64,000 nucleotides of DNA from Trichomonas vaginalis G3. Its lineage: Eukaryota; Parabasalia; Trichomonadida; Trichomonadidae. The stretch is from positions 15,726,165 to 15,790,164 of the forward strand of contig NC_067204.1 of NCBI RefSeq assembly GCF_026262505.1. The letters run 5' to 3'. Of the stretch, positions 40,709 to 51,359 are shown in pieces. How positions within the stretch are numbered: position 1 is the first letter of the stretch; each line of letters begins with the position of its first letter. The notes beneath the pieces are model-generated. The model did no database searches. It worked only from the letters and a program-made list of their open reading frames with translations, and was not told where the DNA came from. The translations under genes and the position numbers were made by a program.

Positions 40709-40709
40709 C

Positions 40710-40950
40710 CGACAGGAAAATATTTTCCCGACAACTGGAAAAAATTTTCCCGACAACTGGAAAAAATTTTCCTTCCGACAGGAAGAACTCTTCCAGTTGT
40801 CCGTCCGTAAACCATTCAAATTTTCGAAAATTGAGAACTTTTTGGTCGAACTTCAGAAAAAGTTCTTCCTTCCAACAGGAAAAGTTTTTCCTTCCGACAG
40901 AAAAAGTTTTTCCTTCCGACAGAAAAAGTTCTTCCTTCCGACAGAACCAT
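40710..40950. repeat. CTTCCGACAGGAAAA hairpin-repeat block, copy 1
   Basis: About a dozen units of the type TTCCTTCCGACAGGAAAAAG or TTTTCCCGACAACTGGAAAA, each a short self-complementary hairpin (TTTTCC...GGAAAA). A unique core, CCATTCAAATTTTCGAAAAT, sits in the middle. The same combination, including the core, recurs at 46190-46480. Confidence 0.75.
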
Positions 40951-40952
40951 AA

Positions 40953-41216
40953 CAGTCCCCTCAGCAACCTCAGTTCCAGCAAGTACCTCCGAATTACTAC
41001 CAATTTCCACCTCAAGGTTACTACCCACCACAAGGCTTCCCGAACTACCCTCCTCAGCCTATGCCTTACTGCCCCAACCCTTGGTTGTTCCAGCAATTCC
41101 AATCTCAATCCAAATCGAAGAGAGACCAAGAGTTCGAAGAAGGTCTGAACCGCTTACGCAAAGAGTATGCTACAGCTCCAATTGAGAGAAAGTTGTTCCC
41201 GGACCAAAAAATATAA
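40953..41216 (+). pseudogene. P/Q/Y-rich protein fragment
   Basis: After a stop at 40950-40952 the plus strand is open for 87 codons: PQQPQFQQVPPNYYQFPPQG-type low complexity, then a charged helix (SKSKRDQEFEEGLNRLRKEY) and a short end PIERKLFPDQKI. No ATG begins it, so its 5' part was lost where it meets the hairpin-repeat block. Prion-like N-terminus and helical tail, no family. Confidence 0.5.
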
Positions 41217-41329
41217 TTTAGGTGAAGAGGTTAGATCTAACACGTTTTTTCACCTGTTTTCTCACCCTCATGAATTTGTCATGAATTTCCTTAAGATAGA
41301 AAAAATAAAGTTAGTTTTATATAAAATTC

Positions 41330-41554
41330 ATGCAGGAAATTCTTGAGTTTTGGTTGAAAGAATACGGTGGAGCCAAAAGTGGCTCGACCTCAAAACAAGC
41401 ATTTTATGAGCTTACAAAGGGTGTTATGAATGAATTCAAATGTATTTACATACATCCTGACCTCGTTCATTTTGTTGCTGAATTCAGCAAAAATATAATT
41501 TATGTTAACATGTTAGATCTAACACGTTTTCTAACCTGTTTTCTCACCTCATGA
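41330..41554 (+). CDS. Small hypothetical Polinton ORF
   Basis: A 74-codon frame from ATG 41330, behind an A/T leader. Its first ~55 residues (ILEFWLKEYGGAKSG..., FKCIYIHPDLVHFVAEF) look protein-like. The end runs into the AGATCTAAC motif at 41511, so the real 3' end may be altered. The beginning HADTMF-like similarity is absent; no family recognised. Confidence 0.35.
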   Translation: MQEILEFWLKEYGGAKSGSTSKQAFYELTKGVMNEFKCIYIHPDLVHFVAEFSKNIIYVNMLDLTRFLTCFLTS

Positions 41555-41569
41555 ATTTTCATGATTTCA

Positions 41570-41860
41570 TCGTACATGCTTTGTCAAGACTTCTTCATCG
41601 TAATGAGCGTAAATCAGACAAAAATATAATTTAGGTGAAGAGGTGAGATCTAACACGTTTTTTCACCTGTTTTTTCACCCTCGTGAATTTTCATGATTTC
41701 ATCGTACATGCTTTGTCAAACATGAACGTACATGCTTTGTCAAGACTTCTTCGTAAATGTTTTGTCAAACATGAACGTACATGCTTTGTCAAGACTTCTT
41801 CGTAAATGTTTTGTCAAGACTTCTTCATCGTAATGAGCGTAAATCAGACAAAAATATATT
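41570..41860. repeat. Short cluster of CGTACATGCTTTGTCAAGAC-type repeats
   Basis: Units like CATGCTTTGTCAAGACTTCT TCGTAAATG repeat about seven times. They belong to the same family as the large satellite at 53075-54195, 11 kb away in the same element. Confidence 0.7.
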
Positions 41861-41984
41861 TTAGGTGAAGTGGTTAGATCTAACACGTTTTCTAACACGT
41901 TTTCTAACCTCTTGAATTTTCATGAATTTCCTTAAGATAGAAAAAATAAAGTTAGTTTTATTTTATTTATTCTTCATTTTTTTG

Positions 41985-42180
41985 TATAAAAGATATGATT
42001 TCAGGGATTTTTTTGACGAAGTGTTAGTCTTCACTTCGTCAAAAATAACAGTTATATAATGAAAAAGTGTCATTTTTTTGTATAAAAGATATGATTTCAG
42101 GGATTTTTTTGACGAAGTGTAAAACTTCACTTCGTCAAAAATAACAGTTATATAATGAAAAAGTGTCATTTTTTTGTATT
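41985..42180. repeat. Two copies of a hairpin repeat, inverse of the 43.8-44.4-kb array
   Basis: Two ~105-bp units, each with TTTTTGACGAAGTG facing CACTTCGTCAAAAA across a short loop, followed by AACAGTTATATAATGAAAAA. The complement of this unit makes up the array at 43790-44460, so the same repeat exists in both orientations. Confidence 0.7.
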
Positions 42181-42344
42181 TGACGAGAATGTCGGGTAGA
42201 TGGTTAGATCTAACACGTTTTCTAACCACTTTTCTAACATGGTCTAAAACTCTCGAAAATCATGAATTTTTGACATTTTCCTTATGAAAGAAAAATAACG
42301 CTAATTTTTTTCTAAGAAAAAATTTTTATCTTGTATGTAAAGAT

Positions 42345-42842
42345 ATGATTTCAACAATCGGCACAACAACAATTCAAACAACAGCACCAAACTCGTTAGT
42401 CATGAATCCTACGTCAATGTTGGTAGAGATGAAAAGCTTCATTCCTTCTTCATATACTTTTGAAACAGAAATCCAGAAGATAAAGCAAGAACTTTTAACA
42501 AGTAATTTAGACTGTACCGCACAGGATGAAGAAAATGAACAGTATCTTTATGAAATGCAGGACATTATTGACCATTTGCCTAAACTACCTGAAATCCAAC
42601 AACAAAAACGCACTATTCCTGAATTTGACGAAATTGAAGTGAAACCAACTGACTCAGTAGAAATAAAGAAGTTCATACGAAAGGTAAATTATGAATTCCT
42701 TGGTTTTCATTGCAACCATAAAGTTATGGACAAAGATTGCGACATGGTATATAAGAATGTTTCTGACATATATAAATCTGAAGAATTTAAGACCTACGAC
42801 CAACTTCTGTTTCGTTGTTGCGCTGAATGTGTTTGGAAATAA
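42345..42842 (+). CDS. Hypothetical Polinton protein with C-terminal cysteines
   Basis: A 165-residue protein from ATG 42345. An S/T-rich N-terminus is followed by helical segments (YTFETEIQKIKQEL, QYLYEMQDIIDHLPKLP) and a C-terminal block with CNHKVMDKDCD and LLFRCCAECVWK, whose cysteines and histidine could bind zinc. Downstream (42950-43060), after frame breaks, a further CSKCKQQLGD motif appears, so the gene may once have been longer. No family recognised. Confidence 0.55.
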   Translation: MISTIGTTTIQTTAPNSLVMNPTSMLVEMKSFIPSSYTFETEIQKIKQELLTSNLDCTAQDEENEQYLYEMQDIIDHLPKLPEIQQQKRTIPEFDEIEVKPTDSVEIKKFIRKVNYEFLGFHCNHKVMDKDCDMVYKNVSDIYKSEEFKTYDQLLFRCCAECVWK

Positions 42843-42942
42843 GAGATAAAGATAGAAGAGGCAAAGTATGGAACAAACAATAAAACCGCTATGTTTGATG
42901 AAAGGAAAACATTGACGCCTTAGTTGTTTATCAGGTTTATTT

Positions 42943-43160
42943 CAGGTATATAACGCAAAAATGAACCGCAATGTTCTAAATGTAAGCAGCAATTAGGAGA
43001 TATAACTACTCGTCAAAGAGATAGAAGAATAGAAAGACTATGCGATTAAAGAAAGAAGCAGAAGCCAGCAGAAATAAAATGGACATGTTAGCATTCTCGA
43101 ACAAAAACTATCAACTAGCGACAGATTTCTTCTATCTGACTCAAGAAGAAGTATAAAAAG
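42943..43160 (+). pseudogene. Zinc-ribbon-like fragment
   Basis: A short open stretch reads EPQCSKCKQQLGDITTRQRD before stops, followed in other frames by charged sequence. It has one CxxC pair and may be the 3' continuation of the 42345 gene. Confidence 0.3.
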
Positions 43161-43417
43161 ATACAGTTCAATATTGTGAAAACTTTATATCTTCGTGAAG
43201 AATAGAACGCATACCAAACTGTTTAGGTCTCACGAATTCATAACGTTTACCCATGTTAAAACGTTTTGTGAAAAAACAGGTGAGAAAAAGAGGTGGATGA
43301 CCACTTCCACTACATTATTTTTTGCTGAATTCAGCAACAAATTTATGAGTTTTGAGTTTTAGACCATGTGAAACGTGAAAACAGGTTAGATCTAAACTAT
43401 GGTACCTAAATATATTT

Positions 43418-43770
43418 TTGTCTGATTACACTCATTTTGATGAAATCAATGACCAAAAACATTTACCTCATTTCGATGAAATGCATGGCAAAAATTACGG
43501 AAGAAGTTTTATTCTGTGTTGTTGTCAAAAATGTCATGTTTTCACCATTTTCAAAAGTGTTAGTTGGACTGAGGGACCGAGGGACCGAGGGGAGCTGGAG
43601 ACCCTCATGAATCAAGAGGTGAAAAACATTTACTCATTTCGATATGAATCATGACAAAAATATACGAAGAAGTTATTGTCCTTGTGTTTTGTCAAATGTC
43701 ATGGTTGTCACCATTCATTTTCAAAAGATGTTAGTGAACGAGGACCGAGGACCTGGTTCCACCTAAAAAC
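43418..43770. repeat. Imperfect direct duplication of ~180 bp
   Basis: The segment 43440-43600 (CTCATTTTGATGAAATC... to GGACCGAGG) is repeated at 43630-43755 with many single-base losses (for example GAAGAAGTTTTATT against GAAGAAGTTATT). The second copy looks like the first with bases dropped. That pattern suggests decay or consensus errors. Confidence 0.6.
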
Positions 43771-43789
43771 ATCTACCCTGAAATTCGTG

Positions 43790-44470
43790 AAAAAATGGCC
43801 AATTTCATTATAAAACCTGTTATTTTTTTACAAGAGAACTTTAACACTTCTCAAAAAATCTGAAATCGTGAAAAAATGACCAATTTCATTATATAACTGT
43901 TATTTTTTACGAAGAGAACTTTAACACTTCGTCAAAAAATCCCTGAAATCGTGAAAACAATGACCAATTTTCACTTATATAACTGTTATTTTTTTTACGA
44001 AGAGAACTTTAACACTTCGTCAAAAAAATCCTGAAATCGTGAAAAAATGACCAAATTTCATTATAACTGTTATTTTTACGAAGAGAACTTTAACACTTCG
44101 TCAAAAAAATCCCTAGAATCGTGAAAAATGACAAATTTTCTTATATAACTGTTATTTTTTTTACGAAGAGAAATTTAACCCTTCGTCAAAAACCTGAAAT
44201 CGTGAAAAAATGACATTCAAATATGTCTATCCTTTTTACGAAGATGACATTTAACACTTCGTAAAAAATTCCTATTGAATCTATAATTTTTATACATGAA
44301 AATAGTAAAAATTTGCGGACCGATTTTATTCGGGTCACTAAAACTCATGAAAATGTGAAAAAATGACAAATTTCATTATATAACATGTTTATTTTTTACG
44401 AAGAACTTTGACACTTCGTAAAAAATCCTGAAATCAATTCTTTTTACATGAAATCGTGATTCCTTAAGAT
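43790..44470. repeat. Tandem repeat, ~95-bp units with internal hairpin
   Basis: About seven units built of GAAATCGTGAAAAAATGACC, then TTTCATTATATAACTGTTAT, then TTACGAAGAGAACTTTAACA and CTTCGTCAAAAAATCC. TTTTTACGAAG and CTTCGTCAAAAA within a unit form a hairpin. Units differ by many single-base indels. Confidence 0.75.
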
Positions 44471-44519
44471 ACAGAAGATAAAGAAAATAAGTTAGTTTTT
44501 TTTAAAAAATTTTTTTTAT

Positions 44520-44975
44520 CTTGTATGTAAGAAACAGAAAATGACAAACATTGAGTTTGAAACAGTTGAAGATAGACAATGACACCAATTGGGTTGAATT
44601 GGTGATTTAACCGTAGCATACTCAAAGAAATCAACAAATATTCTTGTTTCAGACATATCTAAAACACTATCTGGTAAAGGAAAACATCCCCGTGGGTTAG
44701 ATATGCTTCTACTCGAGAAATTTTGACAAAAATCCTGAAGCTGTATGATATCGGTAAGCACTTCTATGGAACAAAGCATGATCTCAGTCGACAAAGTTTT
44801 GCTATACGCAATAGTTTGTTATGGTTTAGCACCAGTTTTTGGATTAAACTTCATAACATATGGTTCATTCGATACGGAACGTTGCGTGAGGGCTATACTT
44901 TAACATCGTTAGAAACGAAGGACTTCAATACAAAGAAGAGATATAAGATAGGAAGACATATAATATAACTCAAGA
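44520..44975 (+). pseudogene. Decayed Polinton gene with a hydrophobic segment
   Basis: Behind an A/T leader, frames opened and closed by indels read MTNIEFETVEDRQ, then SKKSTNILVSDISKTLSGKG, then VLLYAIVCYGLAPVFGLNFI and TYGSFDTERC. The hydrophobic stretch could be a membrane segment. No family is recognised and no intact frame exceeds ~90 codons. Confidence 0.35.
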
Positions 44976-45239
44976 ATGACAGTATAGTAATAGAGTAAAG
45001 GTTGTGTTCGTTACGATATGAGAAGCTGCTGAAACGAACTTATTGAAAAGTTTGAGAAAATGATTATTGGTGCCCACGAAAGGTAAGAAACGTTTGAAGT
45101 AGATGAGATAGATAAGCTATTAAATATTTGACGAAGTTGCTGAAAATACATCTGTAAAGCGTTATTTTTTGGTCTTTTGTGAAAGTCAGAAAAAACGCTA
45201 ATTTTTAAAATATTTTTTTTATTTTGTATGTTAGAAACA

Positions 45240-45550
45240 GATATGAAACAACAGAGAACACAACAACTGCTATCGTTCATGAAGCATAAATGAAGAAATG
45301 TAGTACATACAGTATAACAAACAGTACGTCTCATTCGTTCGGTCAAAGACGATATGTACCGATGCAAAGTATTTTGAATGCTCTTCGTTCTACAAAGCAA
45401 GCACATCATTGGTTTGAAAACCAAAGACAAAGAACTTTTAGGAAGAATTATCCTCATATGTATGCACCGAGGAAACCGCGGGTAGAACTTCCGTATGAAA
45501 AATCGCAAGAATTTGGCTCCTGGTTTGAGAGGGCTGGTATTTGCACATAG
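45240..45550 (+). pseudogene. Decayed Polinton gene
   Basis: Starts after an A/T leader (AAAATATTTTTTTTATTTTG). The best frame (45290-45550) encodes 86 residues with SILNALRSTKQAHHWFENQR and APRKPRVELPYEKSQEFGSW, a protein-like basic sequence of unknown family. The first ~50 bases of the gene are in another frame. Confidence 0.35.
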
Positions 45551-45809
45551 ACTTCTTGTTAAATGCTGTTGAAGTGTGGCTTCACCTCGTTATGCTTGTT
45601 ATATTTTGCATGATTGTTAGATGAAATTCATAGACAAGAACGTGAAGAGATGGAAAAAAGAAACTCATGCAAAAGATAATCATTGAATCCAAAGACAAAA
45701 GCCTCAGAAAGAATACCACGTTCGGTACCAAAAGGAAAGGAAGAAGACAAATATAAGAGAATCACAATGAGATTATAATAGTTAAGAGATGGAAAATGAA
45801 TGAAAGAAT

Positions 45810-46022
45810 ATGGTATGTTGCATTAGTCAGAAAAAACACAAAAGCTTTTACGACCTTGCTAAGATTTACAAATCTGACAGAAATTGGTTCTATCGCGAAA
45901 ACTTACCGATTTCAATGACACCAAATGAAGATGTGAAACAAATAGTTCAAGATACGTTACCTCAAACACACTATGATATTAAAGGTTGTACAATTCTTAC
46001 CTTCCAAGAGATTTGCCTATGA
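45810..46022 (+). pseudogene. Short Polinton gene fragment
   Basis: 70-codon frame with KSFYDLAKIYKSDRNWFYRE and SMTPNEDVKQIVQDTLPQTH. Protein-like composition, no family, surrounded by frame breaks. Confidence 0.3.
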
Positions 46023-46189
46023 AAGAAAAAAATACAGAGTATTTTGACAACTTCAAACAAGTAGAGTAATGAACCATTTATTTTTCAAGCTTGACTTCAG
46101 ATGGTCAGTAGCTCATAGTAATTGGTCTTGTCAAATCGTCCAGTCCCTTCGCATTCAGCTCTTCAAATTAAGTTCCTTCGAATTCAATC

Positions 46190-46480
46190 CTTCTGGCATT
46201 CAAGTCTTCCGACAGTAAGTCTCCTTCCGACAGGAAAAATGATTTCCGACACTGACAAAAATTCCTGTCAATGGAAAAAAATTTCCTTCCAACAGGAAAA
46301 AAATTTCTGTTGTTCTCCGTAACCATTCAAATTTTCGAAATTGGAGAACTTTTTGGTCTCGACACAGAAAAAAATTTTTCCTTCGACAGGAAAAAAATTT
46401 CCCCGACACTGGATTTCTTTCCAACAGAAAAGTCTTCCTTCCACAGGAAAAATATTTTCGACAGACACAAACGAATTGTC
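46190..46480. repeat. CTTCCGACAGGAAAA hairpin-repeat block, copy 2
   Basis: The same hairpin units as 40710-40950 and the same core CCATTCAAATTTTCGAAATT followed by GGAGAACTTTTTGGTC, in the same orientation. Length and unit number differ. Confidence 0.75.
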
Positions 46481-46499
46481 CGACGTACCACCACGAGTC

Positions 46500-47560
46500 A
46501 TTCCAAAGCCAGAGAACCGACAAGCCGCAGACCACAACAGACTAAGACTAACACTTACATTTTTACGCTTGCTTTTACAATTTGAACTTTGTTTGCGTAG
46601 ATATGAATTCTGAAGAAGTATGAGGTCTTGTATGACTTTGTACTTCTCCCATAGTTCATGTCTGTCAAACTTACCTGCCATGGACTCTTCATAAGTTCCA
46701 TGAAATCGTCTTCGACAATCCGGGAAAGTACATGTCAGTAAGTATCTCTTTCATCCTTACTTAAAACTCTTTCTGTCTGTACACAATGACAACTGAGATG
46801 TTAAAGTGGTCTGAGCTTCTTAAGAATTCGCACATCTTGTTCTCTGTTCTTTAACAAGGATAGAGAAATCATCTAAGATAAGAAGACATCTATGAGGGTA
46901 GTTTTCCAATTCGTAAGATTGCAATTTCTTCGAAATGTATTCTATCTCTTTCGTTTGTTTCTGAAGTGTTTCTTCTCTAATTTCTGCATTTCCTCATTTG
47001 GATTTTAAACTTCGAATTGACATACTCATTTATAGCATTTATACTTCAAAACTCTTCTTTGGTACTTTTATCCAAATCTAACAACTCAAGTTTCCCTAAC
47101 CCACTTATACATACTAACTTAACTCTTTTATAATATCTTTGAACGATTGACGGTTTGGTCAAATTGACCAGAAGTCACTACAAAGACAACAACTCATAGA
47201 ATGGGTTCTTCTCTCTAGTTCTTGTTGTGGCAGCCACTTTAAGATAAGTGAAGTCTACCCGACCAGTGTGCAATTAGACCTGTAACTATTACCCATTATG
47301 AGCAAATAAGAAACTTGTCATTTATGGGTTTTATCTGAGATTTTTCCAAACTTCCTCTTGTTCTTGTTTAAAACATTTCAAATTTCTTGTCAATGTAGCA
47401 AACTTTTTTTCTAACACAATTTTTAGAAAAATTAAAATTTCTATTGCTTTTAGAAAATGTTCTAGCATTCCGCTATCTATATTCGAGACAAGCTTTTCGA
47501 CAGCAAACATCTGTCGACATAAAATCTTACATAGTGATAAACAAGAAAGGTGGAATTTGT
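46500..47560 (-). pseudogene. Relic of an A32/FtsK-like packaging ATPase
   Basis: Minus-strand pieces in changing frames. A coiled segment EIREETLQKQTKEIEYISKK is followed by a Walker B-like strand CLLILDDFSIL, then SDHFNISVVIVYRQ (the arginine/histidine-asparagine strand after Walker B in this family), then ILTDMYFPGLSKT and a C-terminal helix. The order fits the poxvirus A32/FtsK-HerA-type ATPases that package Polinton and virus DNA. I could not locate a clear Walker A (GxxGxGKS/T) in the decayed 5' part. At least six frame breaks. Confidence rests on the Walker B region only. Confidence 0.4.
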
Positions 47561-47639
47561 TTCTAAAGTTCTGTTTCTGGGAATATACAAGAGACCACTA
47601 AAACATTAAGCAGAGAAGTCTTAAAATTGTCAATACAGA

Positions 47640-47902
47640 CTTGTTACAGAGATGCACGCTCTTGGAGATGAAGTCCAACAAAAATTCTTAGAATGCAAAG
47701 AGAAGCACACAGCGACGTTCTTGAAGATAATAGATAAACAGGAATGAAGAGCTATTAAAGGACAAAGATTTTACAAAAAATAGTGTTCTAGAAGTTGAAA
47801 TACTCCACCAAAGAAAAGAAGAAGAGGAAAAGATAAGAAGAAAGTAGAAGAAAGAAGAAAGAACCTGAACCAGAGCAGAGGAAGAAGAAATTTGACATGT
47901 AA
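47640..47902 (+). pseudogene. Lysine-rich gene 3' end
   Basis: A frame reads MHALGDEVQQKFLECKEKHT and ATFLKIIDKQE, then breaks. The end is rich in KKRR/EEK and finishes FDM before a stop at about 47900. Probably a basic or nuclear-targeted element protein. Too broken to identify. Confidence 0.3.
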
Positions 47903-47929
47903 AATAAAATTTTATTTTTAGAAACTTCT

Positions 47930-48330
47930 GTGCTTCATGTCAATGTTCTCTTTTCTTTAGGAGAAACAACTGGCTTAGACTCTAAATCTTTTTACTCAAT
48001 TTACTTGAACTTCAACTATCTTATGACTCATAATATTCATAGTCGTCTGCTTTCTTTGGTTCATAAGGTATAACAAGTTTGTATTGCTTTACTTCTTCGA
48101 GTTTGAGAACCTTCGTCAAACTTTCTTTGACTGCTAACAAACCTTCTATGTCTAAGTCTTCAAATTTTGCACCATTTTTTAGTCACAACAGCAAACTTAA
48201 CGGTTCGATGTTCAAACTTTTGCTGAATGAAGACTTTTCAAAAATGGTAGAAGTAAACATTCAAAATTGTGAATGTGCTAGTTCTTCTTTAAGTCTGACA
48301 TGTACTGTTTACTGAGATGAATTTTGCAAT
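47930..48330 (-). pseudogene. Minus-strand gene relic
   Basis: The best frame reads NGAKFEDLDIEGLLAVKESL, then TKVLKLEEVKQYKLVIPYEP and KKADDYEYYES. A copy of the TTTACTGAGATGAA leader occurs at 48307-48320 on the plus strand, where it may belong to another broken start. No family. Confidence 0.3.
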
Positions 48331-48339
48331 CTTTTATCG

Positions 48340-49615
48340 GATAAAAAAAAATATTTTTTTAAAAATTACTCAGAAAAATTTTTCTTGATATACACCATCT
48401 GACATCTAAAAGACTTTGACATTTGCCAGAATGTTTCGTTTAGACGCTGTCATGTAACCATATCCTTGACATATTGTTTATACGAATCGGTAAACAATGA
48501 CCTTTCATCATAACACCAAAGTCAGTTTTCATCTATGAACAGTTCATTATACACTCTTGTTTCTTCTAACAATGTTTGTCTCTCCTTCGGTATGTGGAAT
48601 TGTCTTGATTTGAAACTTTGAAATATCTAATGTCATAAAATTATGAGAACAAGTGGTTGTTAAAGTCAGATGTCAAAGTTTTCTGCTAGTCGTCCAAAAA
48701 TTCTGTATCTTGCATATGAGCTTCGACGTATGCCGGACTAGGCTTTCTGTCAGAACTTTCTACTTCATCGCTAACACTATTGTTTGAAAGCACATAATGA
48801 ATTTGCAACATTTTCACAAACTCTTGGTCTTTATATTATTTTTGACACCTTCACAACTCCAACTTTGTCTTTATAAGACTCAAAGGCATCTGAGTTTCAA
48901 AAACTTTTGATTGATATCTATACTTGAAGTTTCGTAATACTATAATTTCATATTCTCTATTATGGTGAGAGTTAACTTCCAACGAACTATGTTCTCTAAG
49001 TTTGTCATATTCGGTGCGATAACTTCTACAGTTTGCACAAAATCTTGTAAAATGAACTTGTTCTTTACCAGTTCTTGTTTCCAAATTATAATGAGAGCAG
49101 TTTTCAATTTTATAGCAGTTGGAATGTTGTAAGATGTATATGCAAACAATCTATAGTATACTCATAGACTCTTTCGTTTCCATTGCATATAAATTCTTTG
49201 ACATGTCTAACCAAGCTTCTATAATATTTTCTTTCTCATTTACTTGTTCGATTTATAATCACAGATGAAGATTAGAATAGAAGTTTGCCGAGAAAGTCTA
49301 TTAGAATTTGTATACCCGAACTGAGAAATCTCTAACTTGCCAATAAGCATTCCCAAGCATAACATTCATGCCAACTTGTACGCACTTTTATTTTCTTAAG
49401 TTATCGTTTACATTCTTGTCTGAAACTATTTTGTCGCTTTAACGGATTGTTCAACTACATCCCATCTTTAACATCTAACATTTCTGGAGGCAAGAAAGTC
49501 GACATAAATGACTAAACCGTTTTTCAAATCTCTCGACTGCTTTGTTATAGTCTCAGAATGGAACATATTTCTGAATGCTTGGGGTCATAAAAATCTGAAA
49601 CATCTATTCTGACAT
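48340..49615 (-). pseudogene. Large minus-strand gene relic, unrecognised
   Basis: Begins at CAT 49613-49615 right behind AAAATATTTTTTTTATTTTA (minus strand). Pieces in all three frames include DVSDFYDPKHSEICS, REYEIIVLRNFKYRYQSKVF and FHIPKERQTLLEETRVYNEL. It would be ~420 residues if intact. The composition is that of a real protein. I cannot name a family. Confidence 0.4.
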
Positions 49616-49649
49616 TTTTATAAAATAAAAAAAATATTTTTTTTATTCT

Positions 49650-51039
49650 TGAGCTATTTGTTGCTTTGTGCATTTGTGTTCTTGAGTATTTTGTTGCATT
49701 TGTGTCTTGAGCTACTTTGTTGTTGAAGTTGTTCTTGACGACTAAGTATACAATACTTCACCAGTAATGCATCTTCCAATTCGAAACTTCTCTCGTCATT
49801 GAAGCAGATAATAGGACATAAAAGTTTACAGGAACAAAGTTTGCGTCAACTAAGTTAAGTTATGTTTGCTAAAGTGTTTGAGTTTACTAAAGCTTGAAAA
49901 TTCTGCATTCGAATGAACAATAGGAAACCAGCGAGAAAGTTTGTTTATACGCATAGTATCTTTTGTCATAGTAGTTTCTGTCGACATTCGAATAACACTT
50001 TGAACTAAGTTTGAAACAATATTATAAAATAAAGGTGTACTTTAAAGTCAATGGAATAGACATTCTTGTATGACACCTTTTCCTGTTATAGGAAACTGTT
50101 GTAGTAAAACCAGATAATAATTTTGTATTATAGCTCATATTGTTTTAGTAAACTCAGTCGGACATCCAACATATGAAACCTGCCTTAGTTGCAGCAACAT
50201 GTTACACTCGTCCTTAAAAGTATTAAATAGTCAACAAAACCTTGTTGGTGGTATATCTGAAGTAAGTATCTCTAAAGGCAGTATTTTTTAGCATTCACAA
50301 CAATAAAGATCTTCTGGTGTCAAAAGAGCAAAAACAAGCTTTAGTCGTCATTGTGTAAGGTTAGTTTACAATATCGTCCTTGAGACTTTGTAAGTTGTTG
50401 TTATAGAATTATATACTCAGGGTTTTTAGTCGTAATAGTAAAACCACTATGTCTTCTGCCATTTACTTAGCAAATAAATTTTAATGAAATGTTGTGGTCG
50501 TCAAATATTTTTATAACGTCTGGAAACTATACTTTAATTCAACGTTTCACCTCCTTTCATAACGTATATCTTGTCAATGACATTATATGAAAACACCACA
50601 GCAACTAACGTGGGTTCTATTTCTTTGATGTTTATATCGTCTGCCTCTGTCAAAAGTTTCAATAGCTTTCAAAACTTCATGAGGTGCATGAACATATGAT
50701 TCACTTTTACAGGTTGTGTTCGACCAAGTTTAACATTATACCTAAAGCTGACAAATCTTCTCCTGAGTTTGAAGTTTGTTTTTCAGTTGTTGGTAGTCAT
50801 TTCGAATATCTGCAACAGAACTTAAGTCTGCTCTAACTTCAGGGTATGTTGGTTGTTCTTTTTACAGGAACTATTGTTATACCATCTTGGTCTTCGTATG
50901 GTTTCCCACTTCAACTCTCTTTCTTTGACATTGACAATAACAACTTTGACTGTTTGTTTGAGTTGGTGAATTTAACTTACATCTGCCACCGCCATTAACC
51001 TTTTGAAACACTTACGCTTCTATTTTTCGGAAATGACAT
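49650..51039 (-). pseudogene. Large minus-strand gene relic, unrecognised
   Basis: Starts at CAT 51037-51039 (MSFPKNRSVSVSK...). Pieces include RADLSSVADIRNDYQQLKNK, YAPHEVLKAIE-like sequence, and FVPVNFYVLLSASMTREVSN near the end. It finishes in a Q/N-rich tail close to 49650. About 460 residues if intact; at least ten frame breaks. It is divergent from the 51058 gene with an 18-nt gap, the spacing typical of this element. Confidence 0.4.
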
Positions 51040-51057
51040 TTTACTTCGAATAAAAAT

Positions 51058-51340
51058 ATGGACTATTCGGATATCTCTTCGAATTGAAGCAGAACAAAAA
51101 GTTTACACACACAAACAATACAAATACATTGACAGAATAGTTCTTTATACAAACAATGGAAAATGTTTATAGAATAGCAGTCTTTTGCTGAACCAAAATA
51201 TTTTCATAAAGCAAAGAAAGTTGTATAACTGAAATGTGAAAGTTTTGAAGCAGACAAAAATATAACTTCAAACTTACAGATATTTCTAAAGGAAAGTTTA
51301 TAATACAAATTTATTGTCAAACTGGCGTACTTGTCAATAT
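51058..51340 (+). pseudogene. Short plus-strand gene relic
   Basis: From ATG 51058 a frame MDYSDISS breaks, and continues in the next frame as RIEAEQKVYTHKQYKYIDRI and VLYTNNGKC. It converges on the end of the capsid candidate. No family. Confidence 0.3.
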
Positions 51341-51359
51341 TTGACGAGAGAAGTCAGTT

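Larger units (their letters stand above)
40218..43395. repeat. Seven dispersed copies of a GTTAGATCTAACACGTTTT motif
   Basis: Copies at about 40218, 41229, 41511, 41643, 41872, 42202 and 43384. Each has the palindrome TTAGATCTAA (one TGAGATCTAA), mostly followed by CACGTTTT and then a TCTAACC or TTCACCTG complement of the preceding bases. They sit between frames and often follow AAAAATATAATTTA. They may be terminators, regulatory or replication-protein sites of the element. Confidence 0.75.

Noticed and set aside
41570..41860. Possible CRISPR-like array from evenly spaced repeats
   Set aside because: The repeats are adjacent, without unique spacers, and belong to the 25-bp satellite family; the genome is eukaryotic.
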